Below, piece after piece: positions 22,876 through 35,700 of a stretch of DNA of 64,000 nt (positions are counted from its first letter, which is position 1; every line of letters begins with the position of its first letter). The notes beneath the pieces were generated by a model. That model saw only the letters and a program-made list of their open reading frames with translations, was not told the DNA's origin and did no database searches. The DNA lies in assembly GCF_003945595.2 (NCBI RefSeq), contig NW_024104419.1, forward strand, positions 831,140 to 895,139. Direction: 5' to 3'. A program made the position numbers and the translations under genes. The stretch comes from Pipra filicauda. Lineage: Eukaryota > Chordata > Aves > Passeriformes > Pipridae.

Positions 22876-25800
22876 ACTGATGCAATTGCTTCTTTACTAA
22901 CCTGCATGATTTACATCCACGCTGGCACAGAGCACCACAGCTCCCTCAGTGTCCTCAGTCCATATATTCAAAGGCCAGGAGGGACAGGGATACCGCATGA
23001 ACACGACCTTAAGTGTTACTGATCCATACCAGGAATCCCTGCATCGCTGCTGTGCTTCTCATAATGAGGAGCTGCTTCCCAGCAGCCAAATACCCAGTAC
23101 CAGATGTTTTGGTTTTTTTATTGGAGGCCCAAATGGGGTTATTTAAGAAGGAAAAGGGAAAAAGAGAAAAAAAAACCTGTGAAACCCAGCTCCTCCCTAG
23201 CTGGCGTGGCTCTACCGAGCTCTGTTGTTTTACACAGTTAGACAGACACAGAAATGCAGTGCTGGCATCAGCAGGAAACTGCTGATCTAGATGCCATAAA
23301 AAGCAGCCAGATTTCTTGGAGCCAGACCCAAATGTTATGCAGAGTGGGTCTTACAGCTTTATTTAGCCTTTAGATCTCTGTGGCATCCAGAGGCCCATGG
23401 TGTACCTGGAAACCCGCTGGTCTGGCAGTCCTGAGCTGGGGCTTGAAACAGCCCAACTGCCAGACCCACAGTGGTGCTCAACCCACTGACCTCAGGGCAG
23501 GGGAGTGAGGGAAGCACAGCACCCCATGACCCACAGCACCCCAGGAGGCTCACATGGGCATCCCTGGATGATCACCCGGCTTACCTGCATGTTTTGTGCG
23601 ATCCAGCGCGTTTCAGATGCAGCAGTGCCACGAATGCAGTCCATCCTCAGGCTCCCCGTGTGCACCCCCTGCCACACTGTGTCTCCAGATGCTGAATTTG
23701 GGACTGCAGGGGATGGGTGGCCTCACACCACCCAGCAGGGAGGTGTTCAGTGATGCCTGGAGTCTTGGTCTCCTCCCTCTGCAGCTTGTGCGTGGTCCTG
23801 GCTCCCATAGGAATACAAGAGCTTGGGTCTCCAGGGTCCTAAGCCAGGGTTTCCCAAGGGACAGCACCTCCCTAAACTCCACCAGGACACAGGGTTTCTT
23901 CCCCAAAAAAGGAACCTCACAAAGGGCGGAAAAGCTGTTGGCAAACCGATCTCTGTGCATCTGGAGCTGCTGTGAAAAAGCTCTGGGACAATATCACAGC
24001 ACATGCCAACAGCCAAGGGCTGGTGGAGGAGAGGGCTGGAGGACAGAGGAAGGGTAACCACGTGAAGATCCTCAGGGGTTTAAAAGCAAGCAAGTCCCTC
24101 GAGCAGGTGGCAAGTCCCAGTGTGCTCATTAGGAGTTGGGAGCAGTGGTACAAGACCATACTGCTCCTGGGAAATACTTGAGTATCTTATACAGGAGTGG
24201 GGGCAGCAGGGACTTCCCCTGTGTGGCTGCTGCTTGGGCCACCCCACTCTTACTCTTACCCCTGCACTCACCTCCCCAGCAAATCCACCCCAGCCCTAAT
24301 GTAACTGAGGGTGAGATGCAAGAAAATACTTCAGTCAACCCAAACATTGGATCCCCCATATCTCCCCTGAAAGTGTTTCCTCCCCCATTTACTGAAAGAG
24401 CTGGAGGGCTGTGAAAGGATAGGGCCAAACCTTTTAGTTACTGCCTGCAGCCCACACAGGAGTGTCTGGAGCCCACGGGCTCCTCAGCCTGCTCCCTCCC
24501 TCAGAGGCCGGGGCATAATTCACATTTTATGAATGGAAAGCACCCTCAGCTATATTTAGCAGCAGCCTGGACCCGAAGGGCAGGAGGAGCACTGCCTGTT
24601 GACTTCAAGGGCTTGGAACAAGCCTGCCTTGTTATGTTTACAGCACAGTGCTTTGCTAGAGAGGCCAAGAAAGCACCGAGCGGCTCATTCTTGAAGGCTG
24701 ATGGATTAAGCAAACGGCTGCAGTAATTCAAGCCACATGGGGAAAGGGGAGAGGCGGCGGCAGGAGGGCTGGAGGGGACTCGAGGGGCTCCTGCCTTCCC
24801 CCACCAGCCACGGGCTGCCTTAATCTGCCTTTCACAGCAGGTCCCACAGTGGAAACAGGAGCTTTGCAGCTCCTGGAGGAGGCACTTGCCTGCCACGAGG
24901 AACATATGCTCCACGTCGCGTGGCAGAGCTGGTAGCGTGGCAGAGCTGTTTATTTGCATAATCACTGATTAACACAAATGTCTCGGACAGGCGCCAGCCA
25001 GTTCCATGTTCTCGCTTGCGAGTCGGCAGCGCCTGTCCCTGATGGATCCTACCAGAGTCCAGCACGTGTTCAGGAAACATGGACCGTCCCCCTGGCGCTG
25101 GTGAGCTGGGCTGCCTGCAGAGCCCGTCTGGCAGCTCTTCTCTGTGCTCCTGAACTGTACACGGAGCTTTTCCCTGTCCCCAAGGCAGCCAGGAACACGG
25201 GTATAAAATCAAGCATGAAAAACCTTTGCATCACTCCAGGAGCTGGGGACTCAGGAAAAGCATCAAGTGCTTCAGGGGTGCTCAGGATAACCTCCATCAT
25301 GTGCAGGCGTGGTGTTGCACAAGCATCCCCAGGTGATGGCGAGGCTCGAAGGCAATGGAGATCCCCTGCTCCCAGTATCCAGGGTGTAGCTGGGGCTTCC
25401 CGGCGCCCCATCACACCAAGGATCCACTTGAGGTCCCGGCAGTGAGCGTTACCTTCAAAAACATGCAGAAGAAAACAAAAGCTTGGCTTTTCCTCCAGGA
25501 CACAACATCCCAGAGGAACATGAAGCCTGTCCCGGCTCTGTCTCCCTCCCTGCCCGGGCTGTGTGACACTGTGCTGCCCGTTTGGAAGAAGCTGCTGCCA
25601 TCTAGTGAGCCCGGCCCGGCCCCAGCCCCGGCACACAGAGCACAGCCTCCAATCCACAGCCTCCAGCACCGACCCCCAGCCTGCTGAGCACTGCCACACT
25701 CATCACACCACCCGCATCCATCCTACAACAGCCCACGCTGCTCTGGGGAAGTGTCTGCATTCCCAGCCCCCCAGAACGGGGATGCTGCTCTGCCCAGCAG

Positions 25801-28080
25801 AGGGAAAGGTACAGAGAAAAAAAAACCTTTTTCTTGGAAACGTGGTGCCCCCGGGACTGAAGCCCAGGGCTGGTTCACTGCACAGACAGGGCTTGGCCAA
25901 CAAGACTGAACCAAGGGGCCAATTACTGCATCATGAGCCATAAAATGTCCCCCCTACGAAGCCCCCACACTGGTCGAGCCCTGCCCACAGACCTCAATAG
26001 GGTCCCATTACCCTGAGCATCCCTTCAAGGGCACCAGTACACAGGGCTGAAGGTTTGGGCAGTGCCAGGAAACCCCGTGCTGACTTTATCCTTTTTCTGA
26101 CAGAGCTATAAATTACCCAGCTGGGCATCAGGATGCAAAACTATGCTGGGGCCAAAATAAACCGAGTTGGGTTGCTGAGGAATTACAATTACCTGCTCAA
26201 GAGGCTTCCAGTGCATCAGGAACTCCTCAGGCATGAGGTCCTGCTAGCCAGACCTTAAAAGAAAGCCAAATAGCATTAAGGACAGAGTGAGCTGGAGACG
26301 CCCATGGGTGCCCATGTCACCAGCAGTGCCAGGAGCAGGTATTATTAGCCCCTGTCCTGAGATGGGCTGTTCAGGGGCAGAGACTGCCACGCTCCTGTGC
26401 CCACAGCCCTGGGCACTCAGCCCTGCCCACACAGCCAAAAAGCTTATGGAAAGTTAGGTTTCTTTTTTTCTGTGGGTTTTTTTCCTCAAAATGAGTCAAA
26501 AACAAGCTCATTCCTGGCAAGCTCTGGACTCCCTGCAGCTCAGGGAAGGACCAAGCCCAGGGGCCAGCAGTATCCCATCAGGCTGCATCACTGGACCACT
26601 GCCCCAAGGCTGAACCTGGGGCTTGGTGACCAGATCAGGGCTGCAGTCAGTACTGGACACGGCTCCCTCTGGCCAGCCCCCCACTGCAGCACTGCTGAGG
26701 GCTCTGAGGAGCTCAGCTTGGAGGGGGGGTAGGATGGAGGGAGCTGGCAATCTGCTTTCATCCTGCTCTCAAAAGAAACACATGGATAGTTTTCTCAGAA
26801 TTCACTAGGGAGGGAAAGTAGCTTTTTAAACAGCTTAAATAAACAACTGGGCTTGAAAAGCCCAGGCCTGATTTCCATGCACTGCTGCAGTAATTAGGGT
26901 GCAAACCAGGCAGGCAGTTATGGGTCAGCACTGAGGAGGAAAGGACTGGGCATAAATCCCTCCCCATGAGCCCAGTGAGGTCTCAGTGTCAGTGGAGCTG
27001 CCCGTGGAGGAGCTGAGCAGTGCCCCTGGTGCTCGTCCACAGTTCCAGGGCTGTGGGGCTCAGCAGGATCCCAGCGTGGCTTTGCCCAGGGCACCGTGGG
27101 CAGCAGGCAGTGTCATGCAGTGCCATGCACAGAGTATGCCAGCACCCTGGCTGCAAGCACCCCCCTGCCCCATGTCCTGTTCAATCCAGCCTTCTACCCT
27201 GGCCAGTTTGGGCTGGGACAGCTTAGGGGTGAAGCCTGAACTCTCCCCTTGGTGCCCCTCACCTCTGCATCAGGCCTGGCCAGAGGCAGAAGAAAAGGCA
27301 CTTCATCAAACCCTCTCCAGCGTATGGCTAAATAAACAGCAAAGCAGGATTGGTGCTGAGAGATGTGGTGAGATGTGCTCTTTGGTTTCTGCCTTGGGGT
27401 GAGATTTGTTCTTTGGTTTCTGCCCTGGGGGCACACCAAGAGCGTGACTCTGGGAGAGGAGCCTCCACTCCAGCCATGGCTCCCAGGAAAGCTCGAGATG
27501 CACTCAGGGTTTGTCCCCATGCCCCTGCCCAGTGTCACCAGCCCCTCTGGGCTGCCTTTGTGGGTGTGCATGGCCCCTGTCCCCTCGCACCCCACCGGGA
27601 GCCGACACGTGCGTGTGCCCAGAGCCCCCGGGCTGCGCCGGGGGAGCGGGTGGGTTTGAAGGGCTCTTTGTTCCCCTGTGTAATTATACCTGAGCAGGGG
27701 AATAGAAACGTGCTGAAAACCCCTCGCTGGACCTTTCTGACAGGAGCCGGGGCGTTCGGCCACACAGTGGCCCCATTGTTCCCTTCCGTGCGCTGGGAGC
27801 AGCAGAGCACCTCCTGCACCCCCTGCTTCCCCGAAATAACCACCCTGTGATTAAAAACCGTGTCTCTTCCCTCCAATACTGGGCAAAACACCAAGCCTCG
27901 CCCCTGTCCAGGGCTGGCAGGGCAATGTTGTGGTAGTAAGGGCAGTGCCCACAGGTGAGCCCGTGCCTTTGTCACTGAGAGCACCCCCAGCACCCCAAAC
28001 CCTCACACCAGCCCGGCTGGGCACAGTCATGGGGATATCCCCACTCTTGTCCATCCCTGCCCTTGCCAAACTCCACGGGG
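22876..28080. other. Intergenic DNA between RBPJL and SDC4 (left part)
   Basis: No gene recognised on either strand. The many open frames are short, lack known motifs and are not framed by consistent splice sites. A 31-bp direct repeat lies at 27368-27429. Confidence 0.6.
27368..27429 (+). repeat. 31-bp direct repeat, two copies
   Basis: Copies at 27368-27398 and 27399-27429 share GTGAGAT, CTTTGGTTTCTGCC and TGGG, differing at only a few positions. Confidence 0.8.
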
Positions 28081-28295
28081 GAAAAGAGGCGAGGGGTAGA
28101 GCAGGGAGGAAGCAGAGGGAATTAAAAAAAAAAAAAAAAGGGAGGGGAGGAGAGGGAAAGAGGGAAAAGAAAAAAAAATGGAAAAAGGCAAAACAAAAGG
28201 GGGGAAAAAAGGAAAAAAGAAAAAAAAGCAAAAAAGAGGAAAAAAAAAAAAAAAAGAAAAAAAAAGAAAGAAAAAAAAAAAAAGAAAAGGAAGCG
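28081..28295 (+). repeat. Purine (A/G) tract
   Basis: About 200 bases of nearly pure A and G, with long A runs and GGGGAAAA blocks; it yields only Lys/Glu/Arg-rich nonsense in translation. It ends abruptly at the CpG-rich patch starting near 28296. Confidence 0.9.
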
Positions 28296-28449
28296 GGGGC
28301 AGATCCCGGGGGTCCCGCGTGCGGTGCCGGGTGTGCCCAGGAGGGGGAGGCAGACACGCGGAGAGCGGGGAACGGGCCGGGAGGGAGCCGGGAAAGGGGA
28401 ATGTCCGGGGGGTGTCCCGGGGAATGTCGCGTGTTCGGCGAAGAAGTTA
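28296..28449. promoter_or_regulatory. Small orphan CpG-rich patch
   Basis: About 150 bases dense in CG and in GGGG runs (for example CCCGGGGGTCCCGCGTGCGG and GTCGCGTGTTCGGCG) within otherwise CpG-poor intergenic DNA. It lies between a purine tract and a CR1 3' end. It could be a small promoter, a remnant of a GC-rich mobile element, or a minisatellite relic. No gene start is visible beside it. Confidence 0.35.
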
Positions 28450-28600
28450 CGGCTGCCCCATCCCTGGAAGTGTCCAAGACCAGCTTGGACGGGCTTGGAG
28501 CAGCCTGGGCTGGTGGAAGGTGTCCCTACCCACGGCAGGGAGGGTGGAAGATGACCTTTAGGGTCCCTTCCAACTCAAACGATTTTGTGATTCTATGAAA
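28450..28600 (+). mobile_element. CR1 LINE 3'-end fragment (plus orientation)
   Basis: The sequence follows the well-known avian CR1 3' end: GGCTGCCCCATCCCTGGAAG, then GTGTCCAAGACCAGCTTGGA, TGGTGGAAGGTGTCCCT, CCCTTCCAACTCAAACGATT, and the terminal ATTCTATGAA motif. It is strongly 5' truncated and carries no reverse-transcriptase coding part, as is typical of CR1 copies. Confidence 0.85.
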
Positions 28601-30324
28601 CACGACCCTCAAGGAGCCGCTTTGGTACAGGTGACAGGCTTGGCCCCCCCAAAAAACACCAGAGTTTTGGGCATCACCACCTGCAGCACAGCTGGCACCA
28701 GGATAGGACAGAGGATAGTGAAGGAGGAACTGAAAGGTTACACCCCATTTTCCATCTACCCGGTGCTCCTCCAGCCAGGGAGCATTTGGGAAGGGCAGAC
28801 CTGCCCCCGAGCACTCTATCACATCAGTACCTGGGAGGGTTCCAGCTATTTTCAAGCCTGGTGATGCAGATCCTCAAGGTTTTGGTTTTAAAACCAGAGC
28901 AGCACTAAAAAGAAAAAACAACAGTGTGTCATCTCTTAGGTCAGAGATGAAGACCAGGAATGCACAAGGCATTAGTGCTTCTTAGGATACACCAGGAACA
29001 GGCAGGATGGCCAGGGAGGGCAGAAAGGCAGACAGAGGGAATAGTGACAAATCCATCCCAGGAACTGGGGCCTTGCAAGGACAGGCAGGCAGCCAGTCTT
29101 GTGCTCCAGGGATTTGCAGACTCCTTGTCCAAACTGCTTTGCAAAAACAAGGCACTTTTACATTGGGGGCGGTTTTGGAAAGTACACGGGATTCTTGCAA
29201 TGCAGAGACAAAGCCCAGGAGAGAAAGAAAGGGGAGGAGGAAAACAAAAAAAGACAACCACAGGTTGTTCCAAGCAGCGCATCCAAGAACCTGTCACAGC
29301 CACACGAGGAACAAGAACTCGAAGATCGCAGAGTACGTCACCGGTGCACTGACAAACACGGCCCCCACGGAGCACACGGCTCTGCTTTTCCTGGGACTGG
29401 ATCACATTCTCAAAGGACCTTTCAGGGTGCACTGGTGACAGAGCAAGCAACAAGCACATGCTACTCCCTCACCCCTGAGAGAGCCTGGGTGTTAGTCCCA
29501 ATTTGTTTCCTTCGCCCCTGCTAAGCCAAACCCCCTGGAGCAGGAATTCCCACCAGGGAGAAGGGAATTAGATTTTCTCAATGACAATAATCCATTTAAA
29601 TACAGCACTTCTGAGGAGCCTCAGCACCGTTCCCAGCGAGCAGCTCTGCTCTCTGCACAGCCCACCCTCTCTCACCTGCCTGGGGAGAGCGATGGGTCCT
29701 GTCCCTTGAGAACACCAAGCTGGCAGAGCAGAGGGGCTTGGACAAACAGCAGTTTCCTCCACATCTTGCTTAAAAGAGCAGCTGTTTTAGTCCAAAACAG
29801 GATGAAGTCACCTGTGGACTTGCTCCCAGAGCAGCTGATCCCAGGCAAGCAGAACAGCTCTGCCCTCACTTGAAGGCCTACGTTGGTTAAACAGGGTTGG
29901 CTTGAAACTTGGTGGAGAAAGACCCCAGGCACATCATTCTGCTTGAGGGTACAGACATGTGCTGCTGTTACTAGAGGACAGGCACAGGCCTCTCTACTTC
30001 CCTCTGTCCCTTCTGGCTGCAAGGGGACAGCCTTCTCAAAGTGCCATCACAAACTGATCACCAGAGACAGGACAGACTCACCTCAGGGGTCTGGGCTGCC
30101 TCTGCTTCACTTGCTTGGAGAAGCCCAGGGACAGTGGGAGTCACTGGAGGGGCAGATGCTGGAGGCAGCTCTGGAGTTGCTGACAAAGCCTCTTTGAGCT
30201 GCAGCCACCGAGCCAGGTCCCAGCGTGCCTCCCTTCTTGGTAAACCAAGAAGTTACACAAACACGAGCTCCCAGTTATCCAGCTCCCAAAAGAAATTTCA
30301 GATCAGAAACAGTCCAAAAAGCCA
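28601..30324. other. Intergenic DNA between CR1 fragment and SDC4 3' end
   Basis: No exon recognised on either strand. The right boundary is set by the presumed SDC4 polyadenylation site. Confidence 0.55.
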
Positions 30325-32776
30325 GTTTTAGAAAGTACCATTTATTTGAGGGAAAAAAAAATAAAAATCAGTAACAGTGGAAAAACCCCAAGAGCAATTA
30401 CACAAGAGAATCTAAGTATCCCGAGAAGCGGACACGGCTCCTGCCTTCCTGGTAGTGCTGTCCACAGGCAGCACAGTCCTCCCTCTCCTGCCCAACCTCC
30501 ATTGAACCCTGTGCAGCTTTGAGAGCCTCCCAGAGCCCACAATTTCCCTGAACACACTTGTACTGGGACCGAGTGAGTCACCCAGAGGAGCTCTCCTCTC
30601 CCACCCATGTCCCAACACACACTTCCCTGTGTTCCCACCTCGATTGCCTCACCCTGAGAAGGGGCTGAACTTTCTTCTATGGCCTCTCTGGTTTTGGCCT
30701 CAAGCCTACACTGCAAAGCCTCAGTAAAGAGGCTTCAGGAGCCACAAGATTTCTGAACAGCCTTTGCAACTGCCTGTTTTCATGCTGCCTACCCAGGCAC
30801 TCAGCTTGGGGACCCACGCTCTGATTTTTGTTTTAAACCACACCAGACTCTGAGCTGCAGGACATGACTCACACATAGCTCTGTAAGACCTTCCTGACAC
30901 AGAGGCATCAGACACACATCACCCTTTGCTCTGGGAGCACTGGGGGGATTGGTCCAATCCAACTCGCAGTGGAGGCAGGAGCCATCCATGTACAGGATAT
31001 GTTAACAAAGACCCATGGCAGGGGGTTCAGAGCTTGCACCCATGAAAGCTCAGTGCTCCCAGGTGGGAGATGCTGCCCAGGCAGAGCTCAGCTACCAGAC
31101 CCAGCCTTCCACAAGAGGCAGGACTCAGCACAGCACCACAGAGGACTCTGCCACACAGCCAACCCCCAAACATTAAGTTATGCCCTCCATACTGCAAGCT
31201 TCCAACGCCTGCTTCAAAGAGCAAACCCAGGTGGGGATCTCTGCTCTGATTCTCGAGATCAAACCCAGCACTGATTCATGAGGATCAAACCCAGCACATC
31301 ACCAACCCCAGCCCTCCTCCAGGCACAGCCAGGACACGGTGATGGAGCCCCAGGGCTGCTCCCAGCTCCCTTCCCAAGCCTCTCGTGCTTCACACAAGAC
31401 AGTGGACAAACAGCAGCACAAACAAGATCAAAAGCCTCTTACACACTGTAAGGCTGCTGAAGAACTAACTCCAGCCTTTTCACTGTTAACTGTATATTTC
31501 TCAGTAAAATATATAATATATAGCTCTATAGGACTGATTGTAATATATTACAGCCTAGAAATACTCTTGTCTTTTCCCTACTTCAATCATATTATGCATC
31601 CAACTTTGCATACAGAAGTTATTGCCTTGAATTTATAGTTGAAATTCACAGAATAAAGCTTAAATAGTTTTCACAGAGACTCATTATATTAGTGTTTTAC
31701 ATAACAAGCATAAGAGTTACCAAATGAGAAAGCAGCCATTTCAGAAACTATAAATAATTCTATTTAAAAAAAAAAAAATCCTAAAAAAAGTTACGAGAAA
31801 ACCATAAATATCTTTACCCTCTACAGTAGCTGCTATAGAACTAGAAGAAACCTGTAACACACTGTAGCTAACTCTGCTTCAGTTCAGAATATGAATCATA
31901 TAAAACAGCATCTCTAGACAAATGCCCGGCCAAAGGAAACACAAAGGGATTGAAAAAATAAATCTGAGGAAATTAAAAAAGTAGATTTTTTTTTTATTAT
32001 TTCAAAACAATTTCTACAAACTTTATATAAACATTAGGCTATTTTCTTTAAAATTGTTATAAAAAAATCCTACAAGCAATCCTTTAAAAAAAGGTAAGAG
32101 ACTGAAGGCAAGGAAAGGGTGTCACCATAGCCAAACACAACTGGCTGTCCCGATTTCAAGGACTAATGACCCTTGCCTGGGGCCAACAGGAAGAGACAGA
32201 AGTCTCCTGGGGAAGACATTCCCATAGGCCCTTTATGGCATTCAGGGATTTTGAGCCTCTGTGGGCCTTTTACTCCCTGATAAGGCAACATTATCTGTAG
32301 TGTAAGAGATTCATAAATAGTTCTCCACAAAAATGCTTCACATCAACAGCCTGCAAGACATCTATAGCGAGATTTATAAAAAAAGCCATCTTCTATAGAA
32401 GCAGCCAATCCCAACACAGCACACTGGATGCAAACACATGGTGTTTGCTTCCATACAGTCTGGTTTGTGTTTATATACCCTCTATAAAACCAAGCAGAAA
32501 ATTTGGCATCTTTATTCTTTTTACACTAGCTTAGGAAAAAAAAAGATACACTGAGTTGTTGGTTTTTTTTTTCAGACTCTTTGTATTTCATTGGGCCCTT
32601 GTTAGCTGAGCAGGATGGGAAGGGTCACGAAGAAAGTTTGTTTGTTTTTTTTTTTCTCTCAAAGTCACTTTGAAATTCAATCCAAAAAGAGCATTTGTTC
32701 AGCACATCTCATCTGAGGGTACAGTGTTTCCATACAGTTTGTTTGTCCCTTGATGGGCACAAGGTGCTGCTGAGCT
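30325..32776 (-). other. SDC4: SDC4 3' UTR, AT-rich with several polyadenylation signals
   Basis: About 2.4 kb downstream of the SDC4 stop codon on the minus strand. The part from 31480 to 32740 is markedly AT-rich. AATAAA hexamers on the minus strand occur at 32516-32511, 31998-31993 and 30346-30341. The last lies just before the composition returns to that of intergenic DNA, so I use it as the distal end. The mammalian SDC4 transcript also has a long 3' UTR. Which site is used cannot be decided here. Confidence 0.65.
30341..30346 (-). terminator. SDC4: Distal SDC4 polyadenylation signal (candidate)
   Basis: TTTATT on the plus strand, which is AATAAA on the minus strand, about 2.4 kb past the SDC4 stop codon. 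Confidence 0.5.
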
Positions 32777-35700
32777 TTAAGCATAGAACTCGTTTGTGGG
32801 GGCTTTCTTGTAGATGGGTTTCTTCCCCAGGTCGTAACTGCCCTCGTCCTTTTTCTTCATGCGATAGACCAAGAGGAGGATCAGGAAGATGGCAAACAGG
32901 AGGCCCACTGCTCCTCCTGCAATGAGAGCTGGGGAGGAAAAAGAACATGGAATAAGTCAGCTACATCTCAAAATCTGCTTCAAGAGTACCAGCCCCCAGA
33001 ATTGCCTCCAGAGTCGGTGTCCATGTGCCTGTCACCATATGTGCTGGCACTTCCAGCAAACAGCAGATGTTACTGGGAAAGGCCAGAGACTGCTTCCAAT
33101 CCAACCACAGAATATTCACATGTTCCACATTAACCAGTTTGTGCTAATCTTCCAGTTTAGTCCAAGGAAGAAATGCTGACAAGAAGATATCCTCCCTGCA
33201 TGGAGGCAAAACTAAAAAAATCCACCAAAAAGAGCCCCACCACGACCCACAGGAAAATGGTGTAGCTCCAATCTGAGTGCTTTGTTAACCCCGTGTGAGC
33301 ACACCCTGGGGACTCTCTATTCCATTTCATCAGCAACATCCAACTGCCAACACCACTCCCCTTCAAAAAAACCCCAAAACCACTACCCCAAATATCAATG
33401 CCCACAAACCCGCTAAAAACCACCAAGATTTCCTCTCTCCACACACCAAGCGTGGCCACAACACTTGACTGGTTTATCTTTAGCTGTGACACCTACTCCT
33501 TGCACTAAATCAGCTTCTTTGCTAGATGGCTTTCCAAGCCACTCTTCCAGTCTCTTCTCCAGCTGGGAGGATGGCTGTGGATTGACACAGTGTGCCAAGG
33601 TTTGTACCTGGACTATCAGGCCAAGTGCTTGAAGAAGCACTGTGCTAGAGACAGGCCTTTCCCACCTGCTGCAGGGGAGCCAGTCTCTTGGTTTTGCTCT
33701 AGACATCAGTACTCAGATTCCTACAGCTGACCAGGTGTTCAAACCCCTTAGAGGGGTTGCTTGGCTCCTGAAAAGGCTCAGAAAAGGCAGGACTTGGGCA
33801 CAGGTTAGAAGGAACATGCCTCTATTTGATATGAAAGTCTATGATGTCACTGGTTTACAGCCAGAAACGCCTCTTGTTGAGGCAGTATCTGGGTGCAGAG
33901 CAGCTGCCACACGACTTAAGCCAACAGTCAGCTGGCAGGCTCAAAACCAAGCTGTTTACCTCAGCAAGGCAAGCAGCAGGCTCTGCTGTTGTTTAAGGAC
34001 TAGAAAGCAGAAGTCACCCTGCTACAGGTAGTCACAGGGGCAATGAAACTCATTCCCTTTGTCAGGAGGGAGCTGCTCCCCAGAGAAACAGGGAATAACA
34101 GAAGGCATTTTGATTTTCAGCATTAATGATTTATCAGAAGGTGGAATATTACCTGTAAGGACTTCTGTTCTTTCAAAGATGCTGCTGTTGGCTGTGCTTG
34201 CCATGGAGATCTTGTTGGACAGGTTCTCTTCGACAGGTACAGCTTTGTCTGGAATGATTTCATTGTCCACCATTGTGTTTTTCTTCTCACCTTCTATCTT
34301 TCTCCCAGTATCTCCAGGGATATAGTTGTCAGATATCTACAGAACACAGACAAACCACACCCTTCAGTAAGCAGCACCCAGCCTACCTACAGCTGAAACC
34401 AGGAGGGTGTGCAGGGCATAGAAAGTTTGCTCAGTGCATTACAAGTACACTGTTCCTGCAGGTGGGTTCGTCCTGATGACACGTCTTGCAGGGGGGAGGG
34501 TGTTCAGGGAGTTCAGTTCAGACAAACCAAAGGAGTTACATGTTGCTTAAAAACACACAGGGGCAATACCTACCAGAGGAGTATCCATGGTGGTCAGATA
34601 TATGCCTTCTTCAGAGTCTGAGTAGTCTGCAGAGGGGGTAAAATAAAATAGAGAGGACTTAAGTTTTATTCCCATTACATGCCATTTTCCCAGAATTCAC
34701 ACTTCCCATAATACCAGCACCTGCAGACAAACTAGAACTCTTGTCCTCTACAACTCCCTCTCATCTACTAGTCCTTTTATCATTAATGACTTTGATTGCA
34801 CAAGACCATGAGATGTAATCTTGAAACCCATACCTCTTATGGGAGGGGTCTTCAGCTGCATCCATTGGCCCCTGCAGGGCAGATCTGCCATAGCTTACTA
34901 AGGTAATGCCAATGGAGGGCATTGCTCCCACAGCCCATCCCTAAAGGATCATTCACCAACCCTCCAGATCTGCCCAAACATGTCAGCCACCGATTTCAGC
35001 ACTTGTTCTTTTACTTTTAGAGAACAAATGTTCACATAAAGGGACACAGAGCTACAGAAACTGGTTTGGGCAGGGAGTTTTGCATGTCACAGAGAGTTCA
35101 CTTGAACACCAGTTAGTCCTTCACCTTGTTTGGCCTCAGCTGAGATATTAACTCTAAGCCTTTTAATACTGCCTCAACAATAGATTTTTTTTTTTTTTTA
35201 GTTTCTCAGCAGTTCTTTGGAGTTCAACAGGAAAGAGATCCAGCCAGTGCAATGCCTTTTCACTTGCAGCAAGACAAGCTTGGCTACACTCCATCTGTCC
35301 TCCCCAAGTGATTCAACACCACAGCACAACCACTTTCACTGTTCTCATCTGACTGACTACAACTCACAAGGCTCTCTCATCTCCACTTGACACTGTGGTT
35401 CCTCTGGAGCTCTGGCTGTGCACTTGGCCCGTCACTCATGGGCTGGTGCTGAAAGAAATGTCACAGCATCAGCTGAGGTAGATCCATTTCCCCCCTTCCC
35501 TACTTACCTCCAGACCCAGATGACTCATCTATGTCCAACCCATCAGCAGTTAAGTGAGGCCTGAATTCACCAATGTCTTCATCATCTGGCAAATCCCCAG
35601 AGGCAGGGTAGTCAAGCCATCCAGCATCCATGGTCTCAGTTTCTCTCACCTGCAAAGGGGTATGGAAAAGTGTTAAATATCAGGCAACTCCTCCGAAGCA

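Noticed and set aside
27851..28598. Lys/Glu-rich (plus) and Phe-rich (minus) frames
   Set aside because: Artefacts of the purine tract, joined to a CpG-rich patch and a CR1 fragment.
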